Of a stretch of DNA of 64,000 nt, positions 37,748 to 47,214 are shown in pieces. Below the pieces are notes generated by a model. The model did no database searches. It saw only the letters and a program-made list of their open reading frames with translations, and was not told the origin of the DNA. The DNA is taken from assembly GCF_014268785.2 (NCBI RefSeq), contig NZ_JABWRD020000002.1:526501-590500 (forward strand). Direction: 5' to 3'. The first letter of the stretch is position 1. The number at the start of each line of letters is the position of its first letter. The DNA comes from Pseudomonas shirazensis. GTDB lineage: Bacteria > Pseudomonadota > Gammaproteobacteria > Pseudomonadales > Pseudomonadaceae. The translations under genes and the position numbers were made by a program.

Positions 37748-40700
37748 TTGACCAATCTCAACCAACCGCCCGTTTTGCGCCCTGCTCCCACTTCGAGTAG
37801 TGTATCCCTGCGCGGCTCGCTCAAAGGCGCGCTGGCCATGCTTGCGCTGGTTTTGCTGGGTTTGCTGTTGTGGCAGCTGTTTGCGCAGTTCCGCCATACC
37901 CAGGCTGACATGCGCGAACACACGGTTGTCGCCAGCGCCAAATTGGCCGATAACCTCAACCTGAATCTGGCGCTCAAAGCTCAGCAAGCGCTGAACCTGG
38001 TCCAGCCCTACGTCAAAGCGCCGACGCCTGAAGCATTGCCGTCGCTGCTGCAAACCCTGCAGGCGCGCCTGCCTAGCCTGCGCCATGTGGCTTGGTTGAA
38101 CCAGAATGGCCAGGTCGTGGCCGACAGCCTGGTCGGCAGCCCTGACCGCCAGTTGATTGACGAGTTGCTGCAATTGAATCGCGGCCGCAGCCATTTCTTT
38201 GCCAATGCTGCGGACAACGGCATGATCTATCTGCTGCTGCGCCAAACGCCGGAACAAGGCGTCGGTTATTGGCTGCTGCGTCTGAGCCCTGACTATTACC
38301 CGGCGCTGACCGAGCATCTGGACGGCCCTGGCCACCCGCTCTGGCTGCTGGAAAGCAGCCGCGACGGTGCGGTGCTGGAGCGCCATGAGTCCGCCGTTTC
38401 CAGTGGTGAACCGCTACAAAGCGTGATGCTTGCCTTCCTCGATAACAGTAGCTGGCAACTGCGCGGCCTGTATGACGAAGGCCTGACTCGCCAGCAACTG
38501 CTGCTGCCAATGCTGGGCAAGTGCCTGTTGGTGGTGATCTGTGCGTTGCTGCCGTTGCTGGCACTGACCAACATGCGCCGGCGCCAGCGCGCGCTGCAGG
38601 AAGACCGCCGCCGCTATCACGAGATTTTCGAAGGCACCGGGGTTGCCCTGTGCGTGCTCGACCTGTCGAGCCTGCCCGGTCAGCTCGATCGCTATCACCT
38701 GCGCAACCTGGGTGCACTGAGGCAGAGCCTGGCGCTGGAGCCAAACCTGCGCCGCTCGTTGCTGCAGGAGCTGAAAATCACCGAGATCAACCAGGTGGCG
38801 CGCCAGTTGCTCAGTGTCGAATGCCACGAAGGCGCCTGGCAGCGCCTGATCGAGGCGTCCGGGCATGGCCGCGAGAGCGTCGGCATGCAGTTGATCGACG
38901 CCCTGATCGAGCAGCGCAGCGTGCTTGAACTGGAAGTCTGCCTGCCGGCGCCACTGGGAGGCGACCTGCACCTGTGGCTGATGGTGCGTCTGCCACAGCA
39001 ACGCCGCGATTATCAGGCGGTGATCCTCAGCATCAGTGATATCACCAGCCGCAAGCAGGTCGAGTTGTCGCTGCTGGAGCGCGAAAGCTTCTGGTCGGAC
39101 GTGGTCCGTACCGTGCCCGATCAGCTTTACGTGCAGGACGTGGCCAGCCAGCGGATGATCTTCAGCAACCGGCATCTGGGCCAGACCCTGGGCTACGACC
39201 GCGCCGAGCTGGCACAGATGGGCGAGCGCTTCTGGGAGCTGTTGCTGCACCCCGAAGACGCCGCGCACTATCGCAGCCAGCTGCAGTTGCAACGCGACAG
39301 CGGCCACCGCGAGGCGCTGCACTGCCAGTTGCGCTTCCGCCACCATGACGGCGGCTGGCGCTGCTATGACATCCGCGAGCAGGTGCTGACCCGCGACAAC
39401 GATGGCCAGGTCACGCGCATCGTCGGCGTCGGCAAGGATGTCACCGTACAGATCGAGGCCAGCGCGTCGCTGCGTGACAGCGAGCAACGCTACCGCATGC
39501 TCGCCGAGAGCATCAGCGACGTGATCTTCTCCACCGACAGCCGCTTGCTGCTCAATTACGTCAGCCCGTCGGTGCGCGCGGTGCTCGGCTATGAGGCGGA
39601 GTGGATATTCGCCAATGGCTGGCAGTCGGTGGTCGCCAACCCGGCCCAGTTGAGCGGTGTCTACAGTTTGATGGAGCAGGTCAGCAAAGCGATCGATGAC
39701 CGCGCGCAACTGGCCCTGCTGCGCACCGAGCTGCCGACCCAGCTGTTCCTGTTCGACTGCCTGCGCGCCGATGGCCGCAAGATCCCGATTGAGCTGCGCC
39801 TGGTGCTGGTGTGGGATGAGCACGAGCGCTTCGAGGGCATCCTTGGGGTCGGCCGCGACATCAGCCAGCAACGCCGTGCAGAAAAAGACCTGCGCATGGC
39901 GGCAACGGTATTCGAGCACTCGACCTCGGCGATTCTGATCACCGACCCGGCCGGCTACATCGTTCAGGCCAACGACGCCTTCAGCCGGGTCAGTGGTTAT
40001 GCGGTCAGCGAAGTGCTCGACCAACTGCCACGCCTGCTCACCGTCGAGGACCAGCAGGAATCGCACCTGCGTTACGTGCTCAAGCAACTCAACCAGCGCG
40101 GCAGCTGGGAGGGCGAAGTCTGGCTCAAACGCCGTGACGGCGAGCATTACCCGGCCTGGGTCGGCATCACCGCGGTGCTCGACGACGAGGGCGACCTGGC
40201 CAGCTACGTGTGCTTCTTCACCGATATCAGTGAGCGCAAGGCCAGCGAACAGCGCATTCACCGCCTGGCCTATTACGACGCCCTGACCCACCTGCCCAAC
40301 CGCACCTTGTTCCAGGACCGCCTGTACACGGCGCTGCAGCAGGCCGAGCGGCAGAAGTCGTGGGTGGTGCTGATGTTCCTCGACCTGGACCGCTTCAAGC
40401 CGATCAACGACTCGCTCGGCCACGCCGCCGGCGACCGCATGCTCAAGGACATGGCCCAGCGCCTGCTCGAGTGCGTCGATGACGACGACACCGTAGCGCG
40501 CATGGGCGGCGACGAATTCACCCTGCTGCTGCAGCCCCGCGCGAGCCGCGAGCAAGCCCTGAACCGCGCCATTCATGTTGCCGAGAGCATTCTTGGCAGC
40601 CTGGTGCGGCCGTTCGTACTGGAGAACCGCGAGTTCTTCGTCACCGCCAGTATCGGCATCGCCCTGAGCCCGCAGGATGGCAGCGAACTCAGCCAGCTGA

Positions 40701-41578
40701 TGAAAAACGCCGACACCGCCATGTACCATGCCAAGGAGCGCGGCAAGAACAACTTCCAGTTCTACCAGACCGAGATGAACGCCAGTGCCCTCGAGCGCCT
40801 GGAACTGGAAAGCGATTTGCGCCATGCCCTCGAACAGAACGAATTCATCCTCTATTACCAGCCGCAATTCAGTGGCGACGGCAAACGCCTGACCGGCGCC
40901 GAAGCGCTGCTGCGCTGGCGCCATCCACGCCGCGGGCTGGTGCCGCCGGGCGATTTCATTCCGGTGCTGGAAGAGGTCGGGCTGGTGGTGGATGTCGGTG
41001 ATTGGGTGTTGCGCGAGTCGTGCCGCCAGCTCAAGGCCTGGCATCTGGCCAAGGTGCGCGTACCGAAAGTGTCGGTGAACATCTCGGCGCGGCAGTTCTC
41101 CGACGGCCAGTTGGGCACGCGCATCGCGACCATTCTTGAAGAAACCGGGCTGCCGCCGGCGTGCCTGGAGCTGGAGCTGACCGAAAGCATCCTGATGCGC
41201 GAAGTGCATGAGGCCATGCAGATTCTCGACAGCCTGAAAAACCTTGGCCTGAGCATCGCCGTGGATGACTTCGGCACTGGCTACTCATCGCTCAACTACT
41301 TAAAGCAGTTCCCCATCGATGTGCTCAAAATCGACCGCACCTTCGTCGACGGCCTGCCCTCCGGCGAGCAAGACGCGCAGATCGCCAGGGCGATCATCGC
41401 CATGGCCCACAGCCTCAACCTGGCGGTGATCGCCGAGGGTGTCGAAACCCACGAGCAGCTGGAGTTTCTGCGCGAGCACGACTGCGACGAAGTGCAGGGC
41501 TACCTGTTCGGCCGGCCAATGCCGCCGCAGCAGTTCGAAGCGCAGTTCAGCAACGAGACGCTGTTCATGTTCCAGTGA
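37748..41578 (+). CDS. morA: MorA-type membrane sensor with PAS, GGDEF and EAL domains
   Basis: About 1276 residues. The N-terminal helix (GALAMLALVLLGLLLWQLFA), an extracytoplasmic sensor of about 200 residues and a second helix (LLVVICALLPLLALTNM) are followed by several PAS/PAC repeats (for example DGQVTRIVGVGKDVTVQIEA, TSAILITDPAGYIVQANDAF). The cyclase motif is intact (RMGGDEF, residues about 920-924), as are EAL motifs (EALLRWRHPRRG from residue 1052, DDFGTGYSSLNYL). It should make and degrade cyclic-di-GMP, controlling motility and biofilm. A TTG start with AGGA is inferred; an in-frame GTG lies at 37670. The neighbouring glyA matches the known morA context. Confidence 0.88.
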   Translation: MTNLNQPPVLRPAPTSSSVSLRGSLKGALAMLALVLLGLLLWQLFAQFRHTQADMREHTVVASAKLADNLNLNLALKAQQALNLVQPYVKAPTPEALPSLLQTLQARLPSLRHVAWLNQNGQVVADSLVGSPDRQLIDELLQLNRGRSHFFANAADNGMIYLLLRQTPEQGVGYWLLRLSPDYYPALTEHLDGPGHPLWLLESSRDGAVLERHESAVSSGEPLQSVMLAFLDNSSWQLRGLYDEGLTRQQLLLPMLGKCLLVVICALLPLLALTNMRRRQRALQEDRRRYHEIFEGTGVALCVLDLSSLPGQLDRYHLRNLGALRQSLALEPNLRRSLLQELKITEINQVARQLLSVECHEGAWQRLIEASGHGRESVGMQLIDALIEQRSVLELEVCLPAPLGGDLHLWLMVRLPQQRRDYQAVILSISDITSRKQVELSLLERESFWSDVVRTVPDQLYVQDVASQRMIFSNRHLGQTLGYDRAELAQMGERFWELLLHPEDAAHYRSQLQLQRDSGHREALHCQLRFRHHDGGWRCYDIREQVLTRDNDGQVTRIVGVGKDVTVQIEASASLRDSEQRYRMLAESISDVIFSTDSRLLLNYVSPSVRAVLGYEAEWIFANGWQSVVANPAQLSGVYSLMEQVSKAIDDRAQLALLRTELPTQLFLFDCLRADGRKIPIELRLVLVWDEHERFEGILGVGRDISQQRRAEKDLRMAATVFEHSTSAILITDPAGYIVQANDAFSRVSGYAVSEVLDQLPRLLTVEDQQESHLRYVLKQLNQRGSWEGEVWLKRRDGEHYPAWVGITAVLDDEGDLASYVCFFTDISERKASEQRIHRLAYYDALTHLPNRTLFQDRLYTALQQAERQKSWVVLMFLDLDRFKPINDSLGHAAGDRMLKDMAQRLLECVDDDDTVARMGGDEFTLLLQPRASREQALNRAIHVAESILGSLVRPFVLENREFFVTASIGIALSPQDGSELSQLMKNADTAMYHAKERGKNNFQFYQTEMNASALERLELESDLRHALEQNEFILYYQPQFSGDGKRLTGAEALLRWRHPRRGLVPPGDFIPVLEEVGLVVDVGDWVLRESCRQLKAWHLAKVRVPKVSVNISARQFSDGQLGTRIATILEETGLPPACLELELTESILMREVHEAMQILDSLKNLGLSIAVDDFGTGYSSLNYLKQFPIDVLKIDRTFVDGLPSGEQDAQIARAIIAMAHSLNLAVIAEGVETHEQLEFLREHDCDEVQGYLFGRPMPPQQFEAQFSNETLFMFQ

Positions 41579-41714
41579 GCCGAGCGGCATGTCCGCCCGG
41601 TCATTTTACGACGTGAATGGCATTGGTCTGCGACATGACGCCAGTTCATATGCCACGCCTCGGCCAATCGGTTAGAATGCACACCCAATTCAGCCCCGAT
41701 CCTTGAGGACCGCC

Positions 41715-42968
41715 ATGTTCAGCCGTGATTTGACCATTGCCAAGTACGACGCCGATCTCTTTGCCGCCATGGAGCAAGAAGCTCAGCGTCAGGAAGAGCA
41801 TATCGAGCTGATCGCTTCGGAAAACTACACCAGCCCCGCGGTGATGGAAGCCCAAGGTTCGGTACTGACCAACAAGTACGCCGAAGGCTACCCAGGCAAG
41901 CGCTACTACGGCGGCTGTGAATACGTCGACGTGGTCGAGCAACTGGCTATCGATCGCGCCAAAGAGCTGTTCGGCGCCGATTACGCCAACGTCCAGCCGC
42001 ATGCCGGCTCCCAGGCCAACGCTGCGGTCTACCTGGCCCTGCTGTCGGCCGGTGACACCATCCTGGGCATGAGCCTGGCTCACGGCGGTCACCTGACCCA
42101 CGGCGCCAGCGTCAGCTCGTCGGGCAAGCTGTACAACGCCGTGCAGTACGGCATCGACGGCAATGGCCTGATCGACTACGACGAAGTCGAGCGCCTGGCT
42201 GTTGAACACAAGCCGAAAATGATCGTAGCCGGCTTCTCGGCCTACTCGCAGGTTCTCGACTTCCCGCGCTTCCGCGCCATCGCCGACAAGGTCGGTGCCT
42301 ACCTGTTCGTCGACATGGCCCACGTTGCTGGCCTGGTTGCCGCTGGCGTGTACCCAAACCCGGTGCCGTTCGCCGACGTAGTCACCACCACCACCCACAA
42401 GACGCTGCGCGGTCCACGTGGCGGCCTGATCCTGGCCCGTGCCAACGCCGACATCGAGAAGAAACTCAACTCGGCAGTGTTCCCAGGCGCCCAGGGCGGC
42501 CCGCTCGAGCACGTCATCGCCGCCAAGGCGATCTGCTTCAAGGAAGCGCTGCAGCCTGAGTTCAAGGCTTACCAGCAGCAAGTGGTGAAAAACGCCCAGG
42601 CCATGGCCGAGGTGTTCATCGAGCGCGGCTTCGACGTGGTGTCCGGCGGTACTCAAAACCACCTGTTCCTGCTCTCGCTGATCAAGCAGGACATCTCCGG
42701 TAAAGATGCTGACGCTGCCCTGGGCAACGCTTTCATCACCGTCAACAAGAACTCGGTACCGAACGATCCACGTTCGCCGTTCGTCACCTCGGGCCTGCGC
42801 TTCGGCACCCCGGCTGTGACCACCCGCGGCTTCAAGGAAACCGAATGCCGCGAGCTGGCTGGCTGGATCTGCGACATCCTCGCCGACCTGAACAACCAGG
42901 CCGTGATCGACGCGGTACGTGAGAAGGTCAAGGCCATCTGCAAAAAGCTGCCGGTTTACGGCAACTGA
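41715..42968 (+). CDS. glyA: Serine hydroxymethyltransferase
   Basis: 417 residues, full length. PLP-enzyme signatures are intact: [39 protein letters not shown] and the Schiff-base lysine in [14 protein letters not shown]. It transfers the serine hydroxymethyl group to tetrahydrofolate. GAGGA precedes the ATG at 41715. It is followed by a strong terminator. Confidence 0.97.
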   Translation: MFSRDLTIAKYDADLFAAMEQEAQRQEEHIELIASENYTSPAVMEAQGSVLTNKYAEGYPGKRYYGGCEYVDVVEQLAIDRAKELFGADYANVQPHAGSQANAAVYLALLSAGDTILGMSLAHGGHLTHGASVSSSGKLYNAVQYGIDGNGLIDYDEVERLAVEHKPKMIVAGFSAYSQVLDFPRFRAIADKVGAYLFVDMAHVAGLVAAGVYPNPVPFADVVTTTTHKTLRGPRGGLILARANADIEKKLNSAVFPGAQGGPLEHVIAAKAICFKEALQPEFKAYQQQVVKNAQAMAEVFIERGFDVVSGGTQNHLFLLSLIKQDISGKDADAALGNAFITVNKNSVPNDPRSPFVTSGLRFGTPAVTTRGFKETECRELAGWICDILADLNNQAVIDAVREKVKAICKKLPVYGN

Positions 42969-43020
42969 TCCACGCGTGATCCAGCCTGTCGCTTTTTGTT
43001 CTTGAAAACCAGGCTGCATG

Positions 43021-43059
43021 AAAAACCGATGTCAGTTCGCTGACATCGGTTTTTTGTTT
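43021..43059 (+). terminator. Rho-independent terminator of glyA
   Basis: A 15-bp perfect stem (AAAAACCGATGTCAG with its complement) closed by a stable TTCG tetraloop, followed by a long T-run, 52 bp past the glyA stop. Confidence 0.93.
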
Positions 43060-43077
43060 TTCAGCCCGGCGGCCCCA

Positions 43078-43983
43078 TCAACACCAGGCCACTTTCTGCG
43101 GTACAAAGCTCAACGGCTGCTCGCGAAAGCTCAGGTAATGGCGCAACACCTGCACCGGCGCTTCGATGTGCGGGTAATGACCAATGCCCTGCAACTGCAC
43201 CGTATCGGCATCCACGACGAGCTGGCGGAAGGCGTTGACCATGTGGGCACCGCACAGTGGATCAACCGAGCCGTTGATCAGGCGCAAACGCACGCCATCA
43301 CCCTGCAGCGCGCCGACCCAACGCTCACGCTGCTGGCGCCGTTCATGCACGTAGTTGATCAGCCGGTGGAGGATATGCGTGCCACGGTTGGCGGTGATCA
43401 GGCTCCAGCTGTCGTCCAGAGCGCTTTCGCTGGGGTGGGTGCAGGGCCCATAGATCTGGGTGACGGTACGCACCAGGTCATCCCGGCCGAACGAGCGGCC
43501 GATCAGCCAGCCAAGCGGGCTGAGCAACAGCTTCTGCACCAGCAGCAGCGGGCAACGCTCGGGGAACAGCGCGCTGTTGAGGAAGACACAGCTGGCGATG
43601 TTGCTGCGCTGCTCATAGTGCCGTGCGAGCAACTCTTGAGCGACGCTGCCGCCATAGTCGTGGGCGAGCAGGTGCACTGGCTCGTCGATGCCCAAGTGAG
43701 CAAGCAAGGCCTGCTGCAGATCGGCCTGCTCTATCAAACTGTAGCGATGGCCGAGCGGCTTGGCAGAGTCGCCAAAGCCGAGCATGTCGCAGGCCACTAC
43801 GCGAAAGCGCTGGGTCAATGGGCCCCATAAATAGTGCCAGTCCCAACTGGCCGTGGGGAAACCGTGGAGAAGCAGCAGAGGCTCGCCTTGCCCTGCCGTC
43901 CAGTAGCGGATGCTCTGGCCCCGGAATGAGAAATCCTGACCCCGGGTACGCCAGACGCACAATGGAATTTCGGCCAAAGGCAT
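43078..43983 (-). CDS. Alpha/beta hydrolase with aspartate nucleophile
   Basis: About 301 residues. Oxyanion-hole motif LLLLHGFPTASWDWHYL, then nucleophile elbow HLLAHDYGGSVAQELL, where the usual Ser is Asp, as in haloalkane dehalogenases and epoxide hydrolases. A late His lies in LQGIGHYPHIEAP. Start at MPLAEIPLCV with AGGAC upstream; an in-frame start at 44061 is possible. Substrate unknown. It faces glyA across the terminator. Confidence 0.82.
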   Translation of the reverse strand: MPLAEIPLCVWRTRGQDFSFRGQSIRYWTAGQGEPLLLLHGFPTASWDWHYLWGPLTQRFRVVACDMLGFGDSAKPLGHRYSLIEQADLQQALLAHLGIDEPVHLLAHDYGGSVAQELLARHYEQRSNIASCVFLNSALFPERCPLLLVQKLLLSPLGWLIGRSFGRDDLVRTVTQIYGPCTHPSESALDDSWSLITANRGTHILHRLINYVHERRQQRERWVGALQGDGVRLRLINGSVDPLCGAHMVNAFRQLVVDADTVQLQGIGHYPHIEAPVQVLRHYLSFREQPLSFVPQKVAWC

Positions 43984-44178
43984 CAGAGTTGTCCTGGAGT
44001 AGTAGCTTGGATCAAAGCTGCATGGGTCGAATACGGCAAGGCTGCGGTCATTGCATGTCACCTTGGCACTTACATGTGCTCTTTATGTTGCGTCCTGCAC
44101 AGCATAGTCAGCGCCTCGATCGGCGGAACTCGCCTTGGCAGCCAGCTTGATGACCGTACAGGTCAGTGGCACGAACGG

Positions 44179-44865
44179 TCACAGCAACGCCGCCAGCAAT
44201 GGCGCGGCGAACAGGTTGAGCAAGCCGGTCAGGACCATGACCAGGCCGGCAACCGAACCTTCTTCGCGGCCCACTTCCTGCGCCCGACTGACACCTGCGC
44301 CATGTGCGCCGACGCCAAACAGCGCGCCACGGGCCAGTGGCGTGCGCAACGGCAACCATCGCAGCAAGGTGCCGCCGAACAGCGCCCCGAGCACCCCGGT
44401 GAACATCACGAACACCGCAGTAAGCTCCGGCACGCCGCCCAGATCGTGGGCCAGCGGCATGGCAAACGGGGTGGTGATCGAGCGCGGCAGCAGCGACAGG
44501 CTGACTGCCTCGTCCAGCGCCAACAGGTGTGCCAGGCCCCAGGAGCTGCCGATCGACACGCAGCTGCCGGCCAGCATGCCCAGCAGCAACGCCGGCCAAT
44601 GCCGCGCGAGCAACGCCCGTTGCTGCCAGATGGGCACGGCGAAGGCCACCGTCACCGGGCCAAGCACGGCCATCAGCCAATGGGTATTGCGCGCGTACTC
44701 GGCATAGGCGGTGTGCAGTGGCACGGCCACCGCCAGCAGCAAAGCCGGCACCAGGATCAGCGGCGACAGCAGGTAACGCCCGCTGCGCCGGTACAGCCAG
44801 CGGCTGCCTAGATAAGCGGCCAGTGTCAGCGCCAGCCAAAACAGCGGCATCGGCTCAAGGCTCAT
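44179..44865 (-). CDS. LrgB/CidB-family membrane protein
   Basis: 228 residues, highly hydrophobic. The conserved LrgB block is visible as LLPRSITTPFAMPLAHDLGG and GVGAHGAGVSRAQEVGREEG. Partner of the upstream CidA-like protein, overlapping it by 11 bp; GGAG before the ATG. Cid/Lrg pairs influence programmed lysis, and plant and bacterial homologues can transport small carboxylates such as pyruvate or glycolate. Confidence 0.9.
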   Translation of the reverse strand: MSLEPMPLFWLALTLAAYLGSRWLYRRSGRYLLSPLILVPALLLAVAVPLHTAYAEYARNTHWLMAVLGPVTVAFAVPIWQQRALLARHWPALLLGMLAGSCVSIGSSWGLAHLLALDEAVSLSLLPRSITTPFAMPLAHDLGGVPELTAVFVMFTGVLGALFGGTLLRWLPLRTPLARGALFGVGAHGAGVSRAQEVGREEGSVAGLVMVLTGLLNLFAAPLLAALL

Positions 44866-45241
44866 GTCGCAGGCTCCAGCGGCACACCAGCTCGACCGTC
44901 ACGGCAGTGACCACCATTACCAGCAGCGTGCTCACCGCGATCACCAGGAGGATGCGCCAGCCTTCATCGCGCAGCAGGCTGCCGTAATCGAGCAGGCTCA
45001 TCAGCGCCGGAATGAAGAACAACAGCATTTCGGCCATCAGCCAGCCCGCACCGGCCTGGAGCATGGCCGGTTTCAGCAGGCCGCTGGCGAACAGCATCAA
45101 GAGCAGGGCCAGGCCGAGCACACCACCCGGAATGGGCCAGCCAGACCAGGCTGCAAGCTGGCTGCCGAACAGAAACAAGGCAAACAGCACCGCCAGCTCG
45201 CAGATCAGCCGAGTGAGTTTTTTAAGCAATACAGCGTTCAT
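44855..45241 (-). CDS. CidA/LrgA-family holin-like protein
   Basis: 128 residues with four hydrophobic helices (LAVLFALFLFGSQLAAWSGW, PGGVLGLALLLMLFASGLLK, AEMLLFFIPALMSLLDYGSL, ILLVIAVSTLLVMVVTAVTV). This is the LrgA/CidA signature including the PGGVLG and FFIPA motifs. GGAG precedes the ATG at 45241. It forms a two-gene operon with the LrgB homologue and is divergent from the LysR regulator that probably controls it. Confidence 0.9.
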   Translation of the reverse strand: MNAVLLKKLTRLICELAVLFALFLFGSQLAAWSGWPIPGGVLGLALLLMLFASGLLKPAMLQAGAGWLMAEMLLFFIPALMSLLDYGSLLRDEGWRILLVIAVSTLLVMVVTAVTVELVCRWSLRHEP

Positions 45242-45338
45242 CAATGGGCTCCTCGACAGGTGCCCATTGTAAATTTGCCGTGCCTAGGCCAGAAGCGAAT
45301 TGTTAGACTGCCTGCCATTCCAAAAAGGAATTCAGGTG

Positions 45339-46217
45339 ATGGAATTCAAGCAGCTACGCAGCTTTGTCGAAGTGGTTCATCGCGGTGGTTTTACCCAGGC
45401 CGCGCAGACGCTGAATATCAGCCAATCAGCGGTGAGCAAGCAGGTGGCTCAGCTGGAGGATGACATCGGCCAGCAACTGCTCGAACGGCAGGGCTCGCAG
45501 ATGCACCTGACCGCCGCGGGGCGCATCGTACTTGAGCGCGGCGAAGCGCTGCTGCGCCAGCGCCAGGAGCTGTTGAGCGAGCTGGATGATTTGAGCCAGA
45601 TGCACCGGGGCGAGCTGCGCCTGGGCCTGCCACTGCTGGGCAGTGATGCGCTGTTTGCCGGGCTGTTCGCCGAGTACCGGCGGCGCCACCCGAACATCGT
45701 CATTCATCTGCTCGAAGGCGGCAGCCGCACCATTGAGCAGGCGGTACGCAGCGGCGAGCTGGAGCTGGGCGGCAGCCTGACGCCGAATGACGATGGCTTC
45801 GCCTTTCAGCCCTTCTGCAACGAGCCGCTGGATGCCCTACTGCCCGCCGGACACGCCCTGGCAGGCTTGACCGAGGTTGACCTGGGCCAACTGGCCGAGA
45901 CGCCGTTCTTGCTCTATCAGCGCAGTTTCGTCCTCAACGACCGCCTGCTCAGCGCCTGCCAGCAGCTGGGTTTCACCCCCAAGGAAGGCGGGCGCAGCGG
46001 TCAGGCGGACTTTCTCGCGGCACTGGTGGCAGCAGGCCAAGGCGTGGTGCTGCTGCCGCGGGTGGTTGCCCGCGCACTGGAGCGCCCTGGGGTGGTCCGT
46101 CTGCCATTACTGGCACCCGAGGCGCTGCGCTGGGACATTGCCTTTATCTGGCGCCGCGGCGCGTATCTGTCACGGGCAGCGCAAGCCTGGCTGGCATTGC
46201 TGCGCGAGCAAGCTTAG
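45339..46217 (+). CDS. LysR-family regulator (CidR-like)
   Basis: 292 residues. N-terminal helix-turn-helix FVEVVHRGGFTQAAQTLNIS, QSAVSKQVAQLEDDIG, then a LysR effector domain (ELRLGLPLLGSDALFAGLFA). It is divergent from the cidA/lrgB-like pair with about 97 bp between starts, the usual layout for CidR. Its stop overlaps the stop of the facing flavodoxin gene by 4 bp. Confidence 0.88.
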   Translation: MEFKQLRSFVEVVHRGGFTQAAQTLNISQSAVSKQVAQLEDDIGQQLLERQGSQMHLTAAGRIVLERGEALLRQRQELLSELDDLSQMHRGELRLGLPLLGSDALFAGLFAEYRRRHPNIVIHLLEGGSRTIEQAVRSGELELGGSLTPNDDGFAFQPFCNEPLDALLPAGHALAGLTEVDLGQLAETPFLLYQRSFVLNDRLLSACQQLGFTPKEGGRSGQADFLAALVAAGQGVVLLPRVVARALERPGVVRLPLLAPEALRWDIAFIWRRGAYLSRAAQAWLALLREQA

Positions 46218-46669
46218 GCCTTCAGTGCGGCGGCCAGCTCGGCCAACCACAGCTCGGCGTCAGCCTCCGGGGTGACCGTTTCGCTGGCATCCAGACGCAG
46301 CATCGGCAGCACTTCGTGCACACCCAGTTCGGTAAACAGCTCGCGCATCTGCTCGCCGCCGCCGCAGTAGGTGTCGCCGTAGCTGGAGTCGCCCAGGCCG
46401 ATCACCGCGCCGGGCAGGCCGCGCCATGCCGCTGGCAGGCTGTCGCGAATAGCGCAGAACAGCGGCATAAGGTTATCCGGCAGCTCACCCATGCCGGTAG
46501 TCGAGGTGACAGCCAGCAGGGCTTGCGGGGCAAAGCCTTCGATGTCGGCCAGGCTGGCCCGCGCCGCGTACCAGGCTTCAAGGCCAGCGGCTTTGAGCAA
46601 CGCCTCGGCATGACGGGCAACTTCTTCGGCGGTGCCGTACACTGAACCGGAAATAATGACGACTTTCAT
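46214..46669 (-). CDS. Flavodoxin-like protein (MioC type)
   Basis: 151 residues. The FMN phosphate loop is SGSVYGTAEEVARHAEALL, with further flavin contacts in TSTTGMGELPDN and GLGDSSYGDTYCGGGEQM. Short-chain flavodoxin similar to MioC, an electron carrier. The gene is monocistronic and divergent from the LOV gene, 107 bp apart. Confidence 0.9.
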   Translation of the reverse strand: MKVVIISGSVYGTAEEVARHAEALLKAAGLEAWYAARASLADIEGFAPQALLAVTSTTGMGELPDNLMPLFCAIRDSLPAAWRGLPGAVIGLGDSSYGDTYCGGGEQMRELFTELGVHEVLPMLRLDASETVTPEADAELWLAELAAALKA

Positions 46670-46776
46670 CTGCGGGAGGATTCCGAAACTGAGTAAAAAC
46701 GTAGGATACTAGCATCCTGCAATGGCAAAAGGCCGCTTGAGGCGTAAGTCGCCGCTATTCAATCTCTGGTCCGCAC

Positions 46777-47214
46777 ATGATCAACGCTCAACTGCTGCAA
46801 TCGATGGTCGATGCCTCCAATGACGGCATCGTGGTCTGTGAACAGGAAGGTGACGACACCATCCTAATCTACGTGAACGCCGCCTTCGAGCGCCTGACCG
46901 GCTTCAGTCGCGACGAAATCCTCTATCAGGACTGCCGCTTTCTGCAGGGCAATGACCGCGACCAACTGGCCCGCGCACGCATCCGCAAGGCCATGCTCGA
47001 CGGCAAACCGTGCCGCGAAGTGTTGCTCAACTACCGCAAGGACGGCAGCCGGTTCTGGAATGAGTTGTCTATCACGCCGGTGTACAACGAAGCCGACCAG
47101 CGCCGCTATTTCATTGGCATCCAGAAGGACGTCAGCCGCCAGGTCGAACTGCAGCGCAGCCTGGAACAATGCCAGGCGCAGCTCGCCGATCTGAAATCCG
47201 AGCTGCTTAAATGA
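46777..47214 (+). CDS. Short LOV-domain blue-light photoreceptor (SB1-LOV type)
   Basis: 145 residues: a single LOV/PAS core with short flanking helices and no output domain. The FMN-binding motif YQDCRFLQGNDRDQLARARI contains Cys53, the position of the adduct-forming Cys in P. putida PpSB1-LOV, with Asp replacing the usual Asn before it. The Gln in FIGIQKDVSRQ is present. The C-terminal helix (LEQCQAQLADLKSELLK) likely mediates dimerisation. It overlaps the next gene by 4 bp and faces a LitR-like regulator. Confidence 0.92.
   Translation: MINAQLLQSMVDASNDGIVVCEQEGDDTILIYVNAAFERLTGFSRDEILYQDCRFLQGNDRDQLARARIRKAMLDGKPCREVLLNYRKDGSRFWNELSITPVYNEADQRRYFIGIQKDVSRQVELQRSLEQCQAQLADLKSELLK

Noticed and set aside
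38414..41209. 931-codon open frame on the minus strand
   Set aside because: It is antisense to morA; composition and lack of motifs mark it as a shadow in GC-rich coding DNA.
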